DNA of 64,000 nt. It comes from Rhodococcus koreensis. Lineage in GTDB: Bacteria > Actinomycetota > Actinomycetes > Mycobacteriales > Mycobacteriaceae. How positions within the stretch are numbered: the first letter of the stretch is position 1; every line of letters begins with the position of its first letter. This document shows, in pieces, positions 54,407-63,789 of this stretch. The stretch covers positions 248,001-312,000 of the forward strand of contig NZ_FNSV01000004.1 of assembly GCF_900105905.1 (NCBI RefSeq). Direction: 5' to 3'. The notes beneath the pieces are model-generated. The model was not told where the DNA came from, searched no databases, and was given only the letters and a program-made list of their open reading frames with translations. A program made the translations under genes and the position numbers.

Positions 54407-55840
54407 CTACGAGGTGACGGTGTTCGGCTGCCATCTCGCCCCGCGCCCATGCGCGTTGGGCTCATCGTGGGAGTATCTTCCCGGGCCGTCGCCGCGAGCC
54501 CGGATCGCCTGATCAGCCCTGATTGTGGTCGAGCGCGGCACGGCCGGTGGCGGTGCGCCGCGGATCCGATGCCCGGTGGTGACCCGGATGCGGGAGATCC
54601 GGCGACCGTCGAGGGCGCTGACGGTGAGAATGTGGCCGTCGAAGGTGATGCTGTCACCGAGCTGGGGGACGCGCTGGAGTCGGTGGAGCAGGAAGCCGGC
54701 GACCGTCTCGTAGGGGCCGTCGGGCAGCGCGATGCCGGTCGCCTCCTCGAAATCTTCGACGATCAGTAGCCCGTCGACGGGCCGGTGAGGCGGCAGCGGT
54801 GACGGTTCGGCGGCGGTGGGGTTGTCGTACTCGTCGCCGATCTCGCCGACGATTTCTTCCACAATGTCCTCGAGGGTGGCAATGCCTGCGGTGCCGCCGT
54901 ATTCGTCGACGACGATCGTCATCTGACGATTGTTCTGCCGCATGTCCGCCAGTGCTGCCAGCGCCGGTTTCGAGGCGGGCAGTTGCAGGACCGGCCGACA
55001 CACGTCGGCCACGGTGATGACCTCGGACTGGTCGGCGCGGAGCAGGTCACGGAGGTGGACGAATCCGACGACGTCGTCGAAGGACGACCCGATGACGGGG
55101 TATCGGCTGTGTCCCCACTCGAGCGCCTGCCGCCCGGCCTGTGCCACCGGGGTGTCGGCGGACAGGAACCGGACGTCGGTCCGCGGGCGCATGACCTCGG
55201 ACAGGGAGCGTTGGCCGGCGTCGAAGACCTCCGAGTGGATGCGGCGCTCGTTCTCGGCGATTGCGGTATGCCCGATGACGAGGTCGCGCAACTCGTCGTG
55301 GGTGATCGCCTCGTTCGTGGTCCTCGGGTCGCCGCCCAGGATGCGGACCAGCAGGTCGGTGGAGGCCGACAGCAACCAGATGACCGGACGCATCACCGAG
55401 GCGAAGCGGTCCAGCGCGGGCGCGGTCAGCAGCGAGACTCCGGTCGCACGTTGCAGGGCAATGCGTTTGGGGGCAAGTTCGCCGAGGATCAGGGACAGGT
55501 AGGCGATCGTCAGGGTGGTGCCGACCAGCGCGGTGGCCGAGGCAGGCCCGGTCGGCATCCCCCACGACTCCAGGGTCGGCGCCAGGGCGGGCGCGATGGT
55601 GGAGGCGCCGTAGGCGGCCGACAGGAACCCTGCCACCGTGACGCCGATCTGCACCGCGGACAGGAACCGGTTCGGGTCGCGGGCCAGGGCGGCGGTCCGC
55701 ATCCCGCGGCCACCGCGGCGCTCGAGGCGCCGGATCTGGCCCTCGCGCAGCGACACCAACGCGATCTCGGTGGCCGCGAACACGCCGCCGACCAGCACGA
55801 AGAACAGCACCAGTCCGGCATTGGCTACCGTGTCGTTCAT
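54407..55840 (-). CDS. CNNM/CorC-family (HCC, hemolysin C-like) membrane protein
   Basis: A 477-residue protein with an N-terminal CNNM/DUF21 membrane domain (VLFFVLVGGVFAATEIALVSLREG, then IAYLSLILGELAPKRIALQR), a CBS pair at about residues 215-335 (VMRPRTDVRFLSADTP, YGGTAGIATLEDIVEEIVGEIGDEYD), and a CorC_HlyC domain. The C-terminal 55 residues after TVSALDGRRISRIRV are low-complexity. Members take part in Mg2+/Co2+ handling. A broken second copy lies at 63150-63415. Confidence 0.88.
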   Translation of the reverse strand: MNDTVANAGLVLFFVLVGGVFAATEIALVSLREGQIRRLERRGGRGMRTAALARDPNRFLSAVQIGVTVAGFLSAAYGASTIAPALAPTLESWGMPTGPASATALVGTTLTIAYLSLILGELAPKRIALQRATGVSLLTAPALDRFASVMRPVIWLLSASTDLLVRILGGDPRTTNEAITHDELRDLVIGHTAIAENERRIHSEVFDAGQRSLSEVMRPRTDVRFLSADTPVAQAGRQALEWGHSRYPVIGSSFDDVVGFVHLRDLLRADQSEVITVADVCRPVLQLPASKPALAALADMRQNNRQMTIVVDEYGGTAGIATLEDIVEEIVGEIGDEYDNPTAAEPSPLPPHRPVDGLLIVEDFEEATGIALPDGPYETVAGFLLHRLQRVPQLGDSITFDGHILTVSALDGRRISRIRVTTGHRIRGAPPPAVPRSTTIRADQAIRARGDGPGRYSHDEPNAHGRGARWQPNTVTS

Positions 55841-56049
55841 CGCAGCCGCCTACCTCGAAGCGGCCGGGGTCTGTGACGGTGACCCATGGTCCTTTCACCT
55901 CGGAGGCGATGTGGATCTGCGGTGACCTTCAGTGTAGTCAAATCGGGCAAATCGGACATTAGGGCTTGGTGGTCGGCGCCGGCGGAAAGGGGACGCACCC
56001 GCTGCGCGGGCGAGCCGGCGACGGTTCCTGTAAGGATTGGTTCGGCTGG

Positions 56050-56307
56050 TCAGAGTGAGTCGACCAAGTGGAGTACGGACAGGGGTAGTGCAGGAATCGC
56101 TAAACCGGCGCTGAAGGATGCTGCCCGTGCACGGGCGCGGCGGAACCGGTTGGTGTGGAAGGCGAGGAGTCCGGCGAAGGTGATGAGAGTCGCGGCAACG
56201 AGAACACGGATCGGCGAGATCAGGAGCACCGCGACACATCCGCAGACGAATGCGGCCGTCACCCACCAGGGTTGCAGGTCGTGGATCTCGATGGCCCTGG
56301 TCTTCAT
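56050..56307 (-). CDS. Small membrane protein of unknown function
   Basis: An 85-residue protein with two strong hydrophobic segments (WWVTAAFVCGCVAVLLISPIR region and VLVAATLITFAGLLAF). The ATG is preceded by AGGAG at 5 bases. No family was recognised. It lies 210 bp upstream of the CNNM-type gene on the same strand and may share its expression, although the 209-bp gap suggests separate promoters. Confidence 0.6.
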   Translation of the reverse strand: MKTRAIEIHDLQPWWVTAAFVCGCVAVLLISPIRVLVAATLITFAGLLAFHTNRFRRARARAASFSAGLAIPALPLSVLHLVDSL

Positions 56308-56855
56308 CGCACTCCTGTCACCCGTTTCAGGCTGGGTCGTACCGGAACCGGGCCGTGTTCACTGTGCCCCCTGCAGACGGGTGATCGCTCGGCCGCACGG
56401 GGTCACAGTGTGAGCTGAGGATCTGTCCATCGGCCCGCGCCCCGCGTCTCCGGTCCCTTCGGGTGACCGTCGGCTTCCTCTATGGTCAGCCTTGCGTTGG
56501 AGTCAACCCGGCGTCAATCGGTGGGGGCACCCCTTTGCGCCGGATCGCGGGTGCCGTCGTCAACCCTGCTACATGTTCGGCACCCCGAGAAATGGGTGTC
56601 GGACCCGATTGTGCCGGTGCGTTCGTGTGGGTGACGATGAACCCGTCCACCCGCGAGCGGTCGCCGATCAGCCCGGGCCAGTCACCCACAGGAGCGTTGC
56701 ACAACCCCACCAGCGGTGTGAGAGTCACAGGGATTCGACGCGAGGCCGCAACCGCGGTTCCGCCCATGAATCCGTGATAGATGCAGCAGCGCAACAGGAC
56801 TGGCCTGAGGAGCCGGTATGCGACGGGTCACCCCACCGAAAATGAGGTGCAGGCA
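56308..56855. other. Gap upstream of the P-type ATPase gene
   Basis: About 548 bp between divergent genes. Short open frames on both strands (for example 56486-56794 minus) have no family resemblance. Promoters for the small membrane protein and for the ATPase must lie here, but no clear -35/-10 pair is seen. Confidence 0.4.
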
Positions 56856-59561
56856 ATGGATCCCCCATGGCATGCGTTGGAAGCGCCGGGGACGCTGGAC
56901 CTGCTCGATTCGACACCAACCGGTCTGACCTCGGAGGAAGCCGCCCGGCGCTTGGCCGTCCACGGCCCCAACACGCTGCCTGCCGGGCGCAGTGACCGGT
57001 GGTGGTGGCGGCTGCTGCGGCAGTTCCACAACGTGCTGCTGTACGTCATGATGACTGCCGCGGCAATCACCGCATTCCTCGCACACTGGGTGGACACTGC
57101 CGTACTGCTCGGGGCGGTGGTGATCAACGCGATCCTCGGCTTCATCCAGGAGGGACGAGCCGAATCCGCGCTCGAGTCGATCCGCGCAATGCTCTCTCCC
57201 CGGGCTCGTGTGCACCGGGACGGGCGGATCGTGGAGATCCTCGCCGCCGACCTCGTTCCCGGGGATGTGGTCCGCCTGGTCTCGGGGGACCGGGTGCCGG
57301 CCGATGTGCGGTTGATCCGGGTGCGCGAACTCCGCATCGACGAGGCCGCGCTCACCGGGGAGTCAGTGCCCGTCGACAAGACCTCGAACCCGGTGGACCG
57401 CGACACCGAACTGGCCGACCGCCGATCCACCGCCTACGCCGGCACGGTGGCCGTATTCGGACAAGGCGACGGCGTCATCACCGCCACCGGGGCGGGCACC
57501 GAACTGGGCCGGATCAATGCGCTGCTTGCGGGCATCGCCAAGACCACCACCCCGCTGTTGCGGCAGATCGACCGGTTCGGCCGGTGGCTGGCCGTCGTGA
57601 TCCTCACCGCCGCCGCGGGCACATTCCTCCTCGGGATCGTCTGGCGCGGCGAATCACCCTCCGAGATGTTCACTCTCGTCGTCGCTCTCGCCGCCTCCGC
57701 CATCCCCGAAGGGCTGCCCGCGATCATGACGGTGACCCTGTCGCTGGGCGTGCTGCGGATGGCGCGGCGCAACGCGGTGATCCGCCGGCTGCCGGCGGTG
57801 GAGACCCTCGGGTCGGTGACGGTGATCTGCTCGGACAAGACCGGCACACTGACCCGCAACGAGATGACCGTGCAGAAGGTGGTCATCGCGCACCGCACCA
57901 TCGACGTCGGCGGGGTCGGATACGCCCCGGTCGGCAACCTCACCGAAGACGACGGGGTCGTCATCGACCCGGACACCGACCCGGCCCTGCAGGTGGCAGT
58001 GCGGGCCGGAGTGCTGTGCAACGACGCCACGCTCTATGAGGCCGACGACGTGTGGGAAATCGACGGCGACCCGACCGAGGCTGCGCTGCTGGTCCTCGGT
58101 GTCAAGGCCGGGCTGTCCCGGGCGGCCGCGGACGCGTCGTGGCCCCGGCTCGACGCGGTTCCGTTCGAATCCGAGCGGCGCTTCATGGCAACCCTGCATC
58201 CCGGCGACACCGCGGGGGATGAGCGGATCTACCTCAAGGGCGCCCCCGAGCGGGTCCTCGCGGCGTGCACGCATCACCTCGACGCCGGCGAAGCGGTCCG
58301 CATCGACCACACCCACTGGCCGCGGCGCGCCACCGAGACCGCGGCGCAGGGACTGCGGGTTCTGGCCCTCGCCTACCGGGACCGCCCCTCCACGGACGGC
58401 ATCCTCGACGCCGCCGACGCCGAGGACGGATTCACCCTGCTTGCGCTGGTGGGAATCATCGACCCCCCGCGGCAGGAAGCGATCGACGCGGTGCGGGACT
58501 GCCACCGGGCCGGCATCACCGTCAAGATGATCACCGGCGACCACGCCGACACCGCCGCGGAGATCGGGGCGCAAATGGGCCTCGGCACCGGTACGCGGCC
58601 CGTGACCGGTGCGCAGATCGACGAACTCGATGACCCGGCACTGCGCCGCGTCGTCGCCGAGACCGACGTCTTCGCCCGCGCCAGCCCCGAACACAAGCTG
58701 CGATTGGTGCGGGCCCTCCAAGACGGTGGACAGGTCGTCGCCATGACCGGGGACGGGGTCAACGACTCCCCGGCCCTGACCCGCGCCGACGTCGGGGTGG
58801 CGATGGGCCGCACCGGCACCGAGGCCGCCAAGGAGGCCTCGGACATGGTGCTGGTCGACGACAACTTCGCGACGATCGCCGCCGCGGTCCGCGAAGGACG
58901 CGGCGTCTACGACAACCTCAAGAAGTTCGTGCTGTTCATGCTGCCCACCAACGGCGGCGAAGCGTTGGTGGTGATCGCGGCGATCCTGTTCCAACTGACG
59001 TTGCCGCTGACGCCGGCGCAGGTGTTGTGGATCAACCTGGCCACGGTCAGCACGCTCGGGTTGGCGTTGGCGTTCGAGCCCACCGAACCCTCCGTGATGC
59101 GGCGTCCGCCCCGCCCCCCGACCGAGTCGCTGCTGTCCGGGTTCTTTGTCTGGCGGGTGGCCCTGGTGTCGGTGCTCATGATGTCCGGTGCGCTCGGGTT
59201 GTTCCTGTGGGAACTCGAATCCGGCACCACCGTCGAGGTGGCCCGCACCATCGCGGTCAATGCGATCGTGGTGACCGAGATGTTCTACCTGATCAACAGC
59301 CGGCACATCAGAGCATCGGTTCTGAACCGGGAAGGGCTGTTCGGCAACAGATACGTGCTCGGCGCGATCACCGCGTGCATCGTGCTGCAGGTGCTGTTCA
59401 CCTACGCCCCGTTCATGCAGGCAATCTTCGGCTCGTCCGGGCTCACGGCGACCGAATGGGTCAAGGTCCTCGGCGTGGGACTCGTGGTGTTCTTCGTCGC
59501 CGAGGCCGAAAAGTGGGTGATCCGTCGGCGACGCCGGCACACTACCGCCCACGCTGGGTGA
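56856..59561 (+). CDS. Cation-transporting P-type ATPase (P2 / calcium class)
   Basis: A 901-residue P-type ATPase with an N-terminal cation-ATPase domain (LTSEEAARRLAVHGPNTLP), an actuator with ALTGESVPV (about residue 168), membrane helix 4 with AASAIPEGLPA (about residue 284, the PEGL type of calcium pumps), the phosphorylated aspartate in CSDKTGTLTRNEM (residue 327), the hinge MTGDGVNDSPAL (about residue 631) and a C-terminal group of membrane helices. ATG at 56856 is favoured by GAGGTG upstream and by family N-termini; ATG at 56781 is a longer option. Likely exports Ca2+ or a similar cation. Confidence 0.9.
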   Translation: MDPPWHALEAPGTLDLLDSTPTGLTSEEAARRLAVHGPNTLPAGRSDRWWWRLLRQFHNVLLYVMMTAAAITAFLAHWVDTAVLLGAVVINAILGFIQEGRAESALESIRAMLSPRARVHRDGRIVEILAADLVPGDVVRLVSGDRVPADVRLIRVRELRIDEAALTGESVPVDKTSNPVDRDTELADRRSTAYAGTVAVFGQGDGVITATGAGTELGRINALLAGIAKTTTPLLRQIDRFGRWLAVVILTAAAGTFLLGIVWRGESPSEMFTLVVALAASAIPEGLPAIMTVTLSLGVLRMARRNAVIRRLPAVETLGSVTVICSDKTGTLTRNEMTVQKVVIAHRTIDVGGVGYAPVGNLTEDDGVVIDPDTDPALQVAVRAGVLCNDATLYEADDVWEIDGDPTEAALLVLGVKAGLSRAAADASWPRLDAVPFESERRFMATLHPGDTAGDERIYLKGAPERVLAACTHHLDAGEAVRIDHTHWPRRATETAAQGLRVLALAYRDRPSTDGILDAADAEDGFTLLALVGIIDPPRQEAIDAVRDCHRAGITVKMITGDHADTAAEIGAQMGLGTGTRPVTGAQIDELDDPALRRVVAETDVFARASPEHKLRLVRALQDGGQVVAMTGDGVNDSPALTRADVGVAMGRTGTEAAKEASDMVLVDDNFATIAAAVREGRGVYDNLKKFVLFMLPTNGGEALVVIAAILFQLTLPLTPAQVLWINLATVSTLGLALAFEPTEPSVMRRPPRPPTESLLSGFFVWRVALVSVLMMSGALGLFLWELESGTTVEVARTIAVNAIVVTEMFYLINSRHIRASVLNREGLFGNRYVLGAITACIVLQVLFTYAPFMQAIFGSSGLTATEWVKVLGVGLVVFFVAEAEKWVIRRRRRHTTAHAG

Positions 59562-59687
59562 CGCAATGAAGCACCTACATGGGCTTTCCGATTCCGCAGT
59601 GCATCAACGATTTACGCCTGCAGCCCGCTGGTCGTGTCGCCTTCATGCCGACTGGAGACTCGTCCCGCACGGAAGGGAACACCGCTC

Positions 59688-60851
59688 ATGACGACACACC
59701 CACATCGGCATCTGTTGTGGGTGGCGGCGGTGAGCGCTGCCTGCTGCACGGCCGCGACAGCATGCGGCGCACCCGCACCGGACGGTGCGCTCGCCCTTCC
59801 AGCACTGGACGTCGTCACCGAAATCGACGATCTCGACCACCCCTGGGACGTGGTCGCCGCGCCGGACGGCACCCTGCTGACCGGCGAGCGCTCCGGACGC
59901 TTCGTCGTCAAACACCCGGACGGCTCCACCGCCGTGCTGGCGGCGGATCTGCCCGACCTCGTCGTCCACCACGAACTGGGCCTGATGGGCATCGCCCTCG
60001 CCACCGACTTCGATACCACCCGCACCCTCTACACCTGCCATACCCATGCGGCGGGCGAGGTCACCGACATCCGGGTGCAATCGTGGACCGCAGACGCCCA
60101 GTGGACCGCCCTGACGCCCACCGGCGTGCTGATCGACGGCCTGCAGCTCAGCGACCGCGGCCGGCACGGCGGCTGCCGACTCCTCCCGCACCAGGACGGG
60201 ACGCTGTGGATCTCCACGGGAGACGCCACCCAAGCGGCGGCGCCACAAGATCTCCACTCCTTGGGCGGCAAGGTGTTACGGATCGACGCGGCCACCGGGT
60301 CACCCCCGGCGGACAACCCCTTCCCCGACAGCGCCGTCTACACCCTCGGGCACCGCAACGTCCAAGGGCTGACAGTGCGCCCGGGCACCGGGGACATCTA
60401 CTCCGTCGAGCAGGGCACCCACCGCGACGACGAGGTGAACCGACTCGTCGCCGGCGGCAACTACGGATGGAAACCGGACACCGGCGACGGGTTCTACGAC
60501 GAATCCGTGCCGATGACCGACCTCGACCGCATACCCGAGGCGATCGAGGCGGTCTGGAGTTCCGGACCCGCCACCATCGCCACCGCCAGCGGCACATTCG
60601 TCACCGGCGCGCAGTGGGGGGACTGGGACGGAGCCCTCGCTGTCGGCGTCCAGAAAGGCCGCAAGGTGCTGTTTCTGCGACTCGACCCCACCGGTGCGCA
60701 TGTCGTTGCCGAGGCCGCGCCACCCGAACTGGCCGGCAAATACGGCCGCATCCGCACGGTCGCCGCCCAGCCCGACGGGTCGCTGCTCGTCACCACCGAC
60801 AACGGCGACGGTGACCAGGTGCTCCGCGTGACGCCCGCGGCCGGACGGTGA
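59688..60851 (+). CDS. PQQ-type sugar dehydrogenase (glucose/sorbosone family), exported lipoprotein
   Basis: A 387-residue soluble-glucose-dehydrogenase-like six-bladed propeller. A signal peptide with a possible lipobox (ATAC, cysteine 26) precedes the domain. Typical segments are LDHPWDVVAAPDGTLLTGERSG, HHELGLMGIALATDF, LWISTGDATQ, GHRNVQGLTVRPGTGDIYSVEQG and DDEVNRLVAGGNYGW. Family members oxidise aldoses with PQQ and Ca2+ outside the membrane, but many actinobacterial relatives have unproven activity. ATG at 59688 follows GGAAGGGAAC. It is 126 bp after the ATPase. Confidence 0.87.
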   Translation: MTTHPHRHLLWVAAVSAACCTAATACGAPAPDGALALPALDVVTEIDDLDHPWDVVAAPDGTLLTGERSGRFVVKHPDGSTAVLAADLPDLVVHHELGLMGIALATDFDTTRTLYTCHTHAAGEVTDIRVQSWTADAQWTALTPTGVLIDGLQLSDRGRHGGCRLLPHQDGTLWISTGDATQAAAPQDLHSLGGKVLRIDAATGSPPADNPFPDSAVYTLGHRNVQGLTVRPGTGDIYSVEQGTHRDDEVNRLVAGGNYGWKPDTGDGFYDESVPMTDLDRIPEAIEAVWSSGPATIATASGTFVTGAQWGDWDGALAVGVQKGRKVLFLRLDPTGAHVVAEAAPPELAGKYGRIRTVAAQPDGSLLVTTDNGDGDQVLRVTPAAGR

Positions 60852-60879
60852 AGCTCCCACCCTCCGACCCGAAACGACG

Positions 60880-60895
60880 GGCGGGTTCGCCCGCC
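60880..60895. terminator. Hairpin with TTCG loop between convergent genes
   Basis: GGCGGG, a TTCG tetraloop and CCCGCC sit between the dehydrogenase stop (60851) and the exchanger stop (60969). An outer GACCCG/CGGGTC pairing extends it. It probably ends transcription from both sides. Confidence 0.6.
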
Positions 60896-60968
60896 GGGTC
60901 CCAGCACACTTACCTCGATTCACCGGCACGCCGTCGGCGCAGGCCGGCGGTCGGGCCGCCGAATTCCA

Positions 60969-62093
60969 TCACATCGGCACCTCCGATCCCGGATACGGGT
61001 GAATGCACAGGACCACATAGGCAGTGAGCAGCGCCAGGTGAAGTCCGCCGTGTAGCCGGGTAGCGCGGCCGGGGACCACCGTCAGGACAGCCACCACCAC
61101 GGTGAGGGCGAGGAGCACGAGTTGCGTCGGGCCGAGGCCGAGCAGGAGCGGTCCGTCCAGCCAGATCGAGGCGACCGCGACCGCGGGAATGGTCAATCCG
61201 ATGCTGGCCATCGCCGATCCGAGTGCCAGATTCAGGCTGGCCTGAACCTGGTTTCTTTGTGCTGCCCGCACGGCGGTGAGGGTGTTCGGCGCCAGCACGA
61301 GGAGGGCGATGACGACGCCGACCAGTGATTGCGGCAGTGCGCCGTCCCTGACTGCGCCCTCGATCCCGCGGGCCCCGACCTTCGCCAACCCCACGACCGC
61401 GCCCCACGCCACCACCAGCAGGATCAGGCTCAGCCCGGCCATCGCAGCCGACGGTCGTCGGGGACTCCGTCCGATCTCGGTGGGCGGATTCTCCGCGACG
61501 GCCGCGGGGAAGACATGGCGATGGGATCCGGTCTGGGTCAGGGCGAACATCTCGTACAGCAGGAGCGAGGCCACCGCGGCGAAAGCGAGTTGGGTCGGGG
61601 GGAATTGGGTACTGGGTGGGCTGCTGGTGAACGTGGGCAGCACCAGGGCAAGGGTGATGAGCGAGACGATGGTTGCGAGGGCGGCGCCGGTACCCTTGGC
61701 GCTGAACAGCACGGCCCCATGGCGCCCTGCGCCGACGAACAGGGCGAGCCCGACGATGCCGTTGAGGGTGATCATCACGGCGGCGAAGACGGTGTCTCGT
61801 GCGAGGGACGCCGTCGAGGGGCCACCGGAGATCATCAGGACCACGATCAGCCCCACCTGGATGACCGTGACCGCGACGGCAAAGATCAGGGACCCGAACG
61901 GCTCGCCGACCCGGCGGGCGAGCACCTGCGCATGATGGACCGCCGCCAGGACCGCGCCGATCAGCGCCAGCGCCACCGCGAGCACCAGCACGGGTCCGAG
62001 GTCGCGTCCCCAGGTGACGGCGAGCACCGCCATCGCGACCGATGGACTCACAAGGGGCCACGTAGTGATGGCCGACCGCCGACGAAGCGCCAT
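60969..62093 (-). CDS. chaA: Ca2+/H+ (or Na+/H+) exchanger, ChaA/CAX family
   Basis: A 374-residue membrane protein with about eleven segments in two repeats. The acidic motif of the first half is VHHAQVLARRVGEPFGSLIFAVAVTV (GEPFGSL with the exchange glutamate), and the second half has APNTLTAVRAAQRNQVQASLNLALGSAMAS. The family exports Ca2+ or Na+ in exchange for protons. Next to a calcium-class P-type ATPase this gives two Ca2+ export routes. It is convergent with the dehydrogenase gene. Confidence 0.88.
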   Translation of the reverse strand: MALRRRSAITTWPLVSPSVAMAVLAVTWGRDLGPVLVLAVALALIGAVLAAVHHAQVLARRVGEPFGSLIFAVAVTVIQVGLIVVLMISGGPSTASLARDTVFAAVMITLNGIVGLALFVGAGRHGAVLFSAKGTGAALATIVSLITLALVLPTFTSSPPSTQFPPTQLAFAAVASLLLYEMFALTQTGSHRHVFPAAVAENPPTEIGRSPRRPSAAMAGLSLILLVVAWGAVVGLAKVGARGIEGAVRDGALPQSLVGVVIALLVLAPNTLTAVRAAQRNQVQASLNLALGSAMASIGLTIPAVAVASIWLDGPLLLGLGPTQLVLLALTVVVAVLTVVPGRATRLHGGLHLALLTAYVVLCIHPYPGSEVPM

Positions 62094-62622
62094 GGTTCGA
62101 CTGTGCCAGCACCTTTCGGGTCCCGGGCGCCGGAATGGCGATTCCCAGGGATCTGTGACCGAAATCCGCTGGTATCACTCTCTGGCGCCCACGTGCAGCT
62201 GCAGTCCTCAACCGGCATCCGGCGATGCGCGGTCGTCGCCGACTTGTGACGGTGCCTCGTCTACGACCACCGGGTCCCGGTATGGTCATCAAGCCGTGCT
62301 GCCCGGGCATTCTGGTGGGCGACGAATGCCTCCCGCCAGTCCCGATCCGTCAGAGCGAGGTGGTCGCTGGTGGCAGGGGGTGCAACCTCGATTTGCGTCG
62401 CAATGTGTGCCCACGACCTGCCCGCCTTGAGGGCCCGAGCACCGCCCACGGGAACGCTGTCCGGTCGGGTGCGCTCGATGCACGCGGGTTGGGGTTTGCA
62501 TCCATTCGACTCGCCCACGGTCGGCGTAAACAGTATGAAGGTGATGACTTTGTCCCCTGCCCGTCCGCGGTGCCGCCGACAATGCTGGAGGGGTCGGAAC
62601 GCGCACCGATGAACAGGACACC
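62094..62622. other. Gap between exchanger and FMN-binding protein genes
   Basis: About 529 bp between divergent genes, without a supported coding region. A GACTTTGTCCCC stretch near 62546 is only a half-match to DosR boxes. Long open frames on the minus strand here are composition artefacts. Confidence 0.4.
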
Positions 62623-63066
62623 ATGGACTCTCACCTGGAGCCAGCGAGCGCCCCGATCAACGGGGCGCTCCGGACGGGGGAGTGCCTGAGTCTGTTGCGG
62701 TCCGTGGCCGCCGGGCGGCTGATCTACACTGACAATGCCCTGCCGGCCGTGTGGCCGGTGACCTTCGCCGCCCCGGACGGGCAGATCGTCATCCCTACCG
62801 GAGGACATCAATGGTTCGACCGTTTCGACGCCACCGTCGTAGCCCTCGAAGCCGGGGCCATCGCGTCGGTGACGCGCACCGGCTGGACGGTCCTCGCCAT
62901 CGGGCGATCCCGGTTGGTGATCGGCACCGACGGCCTCCACGGATTCGACGACCCCACCCGCGCGCCCTGGACCGAGGGCCCCGACGAGGGGTACCTCGTC
63001 TTCGACATCGAACGCCTCACCGGGCACCGAGCTGCCCTGCTCCGTCCCACCGGTGACCACCGCTGA
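62623..63066 (+). CDS. Pyridoxamine 5'-phosphate oxidase-like (FMN-binding split-barrel) protein
   Basis: A 147-residue single-domain protein of the PNPOx-like superfamily (ECLSLLRSVAAGRLIYTDNALPAV, DRFDATVVALEAGAIASVTRTGW, ERLTGHRAA). Such small proteins bind FMN, F420 or haem and are frequent in dormancy and stress regulons of mycobacteria and rhodococci. The ATG at 62623 follows AACAGGA. The cofactor cannot be set from the sequence. A stress role is suggested only by its neighbours. Confidence 0.83.
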   Translation: MDSHLEPASAPINGALRTGECLSLLRSVAAGRLIYTDNALPAVWPVTFAAPDGQIVIPTGGHQWFDRFDATVVALEAGAIASVTRTGWTVLAIGRSRLVIGTDGLHGFDDPTRAPWTEGPDEGYLVFDIERLTGHRAALLRPTGDHR

Positions 63067-63149
63067 AAACGCCCGCATAAGCGCAGGCCCACAAGGTTTT
63101 TCCGAGGCCATCCCTCTCGGATGTTACCGCGGGCCTGTTTCGAGGACCG

Positions 63150-63415
63150 TGGTCGCATCGGTGCCCAGCAATACCGTTGCGGCCCGCTCCGTAATGTGTC
63201 TGGTCGCTTCGATTGTCGCTTTCGGGTCCTCACCGAGCAGGCGCACCAACAGGTCGGTCGAGGCCGACAGCAGTCAGATCACCGGGCGCACCACCGTGGC
63301 GAACCGGCCCAGGGTCGGAGTAGTGAGCAGGGACACGTCACTGGAGCGGTGCAGCGCAATATGTTTGGGAATCAACTCGCCCAGGATCAAGGACAGGTAC
63401 GCGATCATCGCACCG
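63150..63415 (-). pseudogene. Broken copy of the CNNM/CorC-type gene
   Basis: Minus-strand sequence from about 63415 downward encodes MIAYLSLILGELIPKHIALHR, SSDVSLLTTPTLGRFATVVRPVI, then a TGA stop (63274-63276) where the intact gene at 54407-55840 has TGG. The same frame continues with LLSASTDLLVRLLGEDPKATIEA. Similarity covers only the middle of the membrane domain, and both ends are lost. It is a relic of a duplicate. Confidence 0.78.
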
Positions 63416-63507
63416 GCGGTTCCGCCGCCGACGGTACGGGTGCCGATGCGCGACGCGACCGCTCCAGCCCCGGGCTGGCGGGCAACCTGGAGGCTTACAA
63501 TCGGGTT

Positions 63508-63789
63508 ATGCGGAAGGGCGGTCCGGTGCGCGAGGTGCGCGAGGTGCCCGATGTGGTCGGCTTCGGCGCGGACGATGCCTGCGCCATTGTGCGCGGGGCG
63601 GGACTGATCCCGGTCGGGCCGAAAGGCGCCGGGGCGCCGACCGTCGGAGTGATCGTCGCCCAGCGGCCGATCGGAGCTGCCGGAATCGAAAAGGGCGGCG
63701 AGGTGATTCTGTGGAATCAGGACAGCGGAGGCGCGCACGGCGCACCGGTACCCCGGGGCCACGAGTCCGCGGCCCTGGATCCGGTATGA
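63508..63789 (+). CDS. PASTA-domain protein (small)
   Basis: A 93-residue protein with one PASTA-like domain (VREVPDVVGFGADDACAIVRGAGLIP, followed by VGVIVAQRPIGAAGIEKGGEVILW). PASTA domains bind peptidoglycan or sense cell-wall fragments. It lacks a signal peptide and kinase domain. The ATG at 63508 lies within the frame; longer upstream versions run into the CNNM relic. It may be soluble or a partial gene. Confidence 0.65.
   Translation: MRKGGPVREVREVPDVVGFGADDACAIVRGAGLIPVGPKGAGAPTVGVIVAQRPIGAAGIEKGGEVILWNQDSGGAHGAPVPRGHESAALDPV

Noticed and set aside
56463-56794. Overlapping open frames on both strands upstream of the ATPase
   Set aside because: Low-complexity glycine/proline/arginine sequences with no ribosome site and no domain.
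57654-59552. Long open frame (632 codons) on the minus strand inside the P-type ATPase gene
   Set aside because: The plus-strand protein has every P-type ATPase motif. The antisense frame gives a histidine/arginine/glycine-rich sequence without family features, as expected in GC-rich DNA.
60910-62310. 466-codon minus-strand frame overlapping the exchanger gene in another frame
   Set aside because: The exchanger frame has clear membrane segments and CAX motifs; the other is arginine/glycine-rich and has none.
62541-62560. Possible DosR box before the FMN-binding protein
   Set aside because: Only half of the expected inverted repeat is present and the spacing is off by one base.
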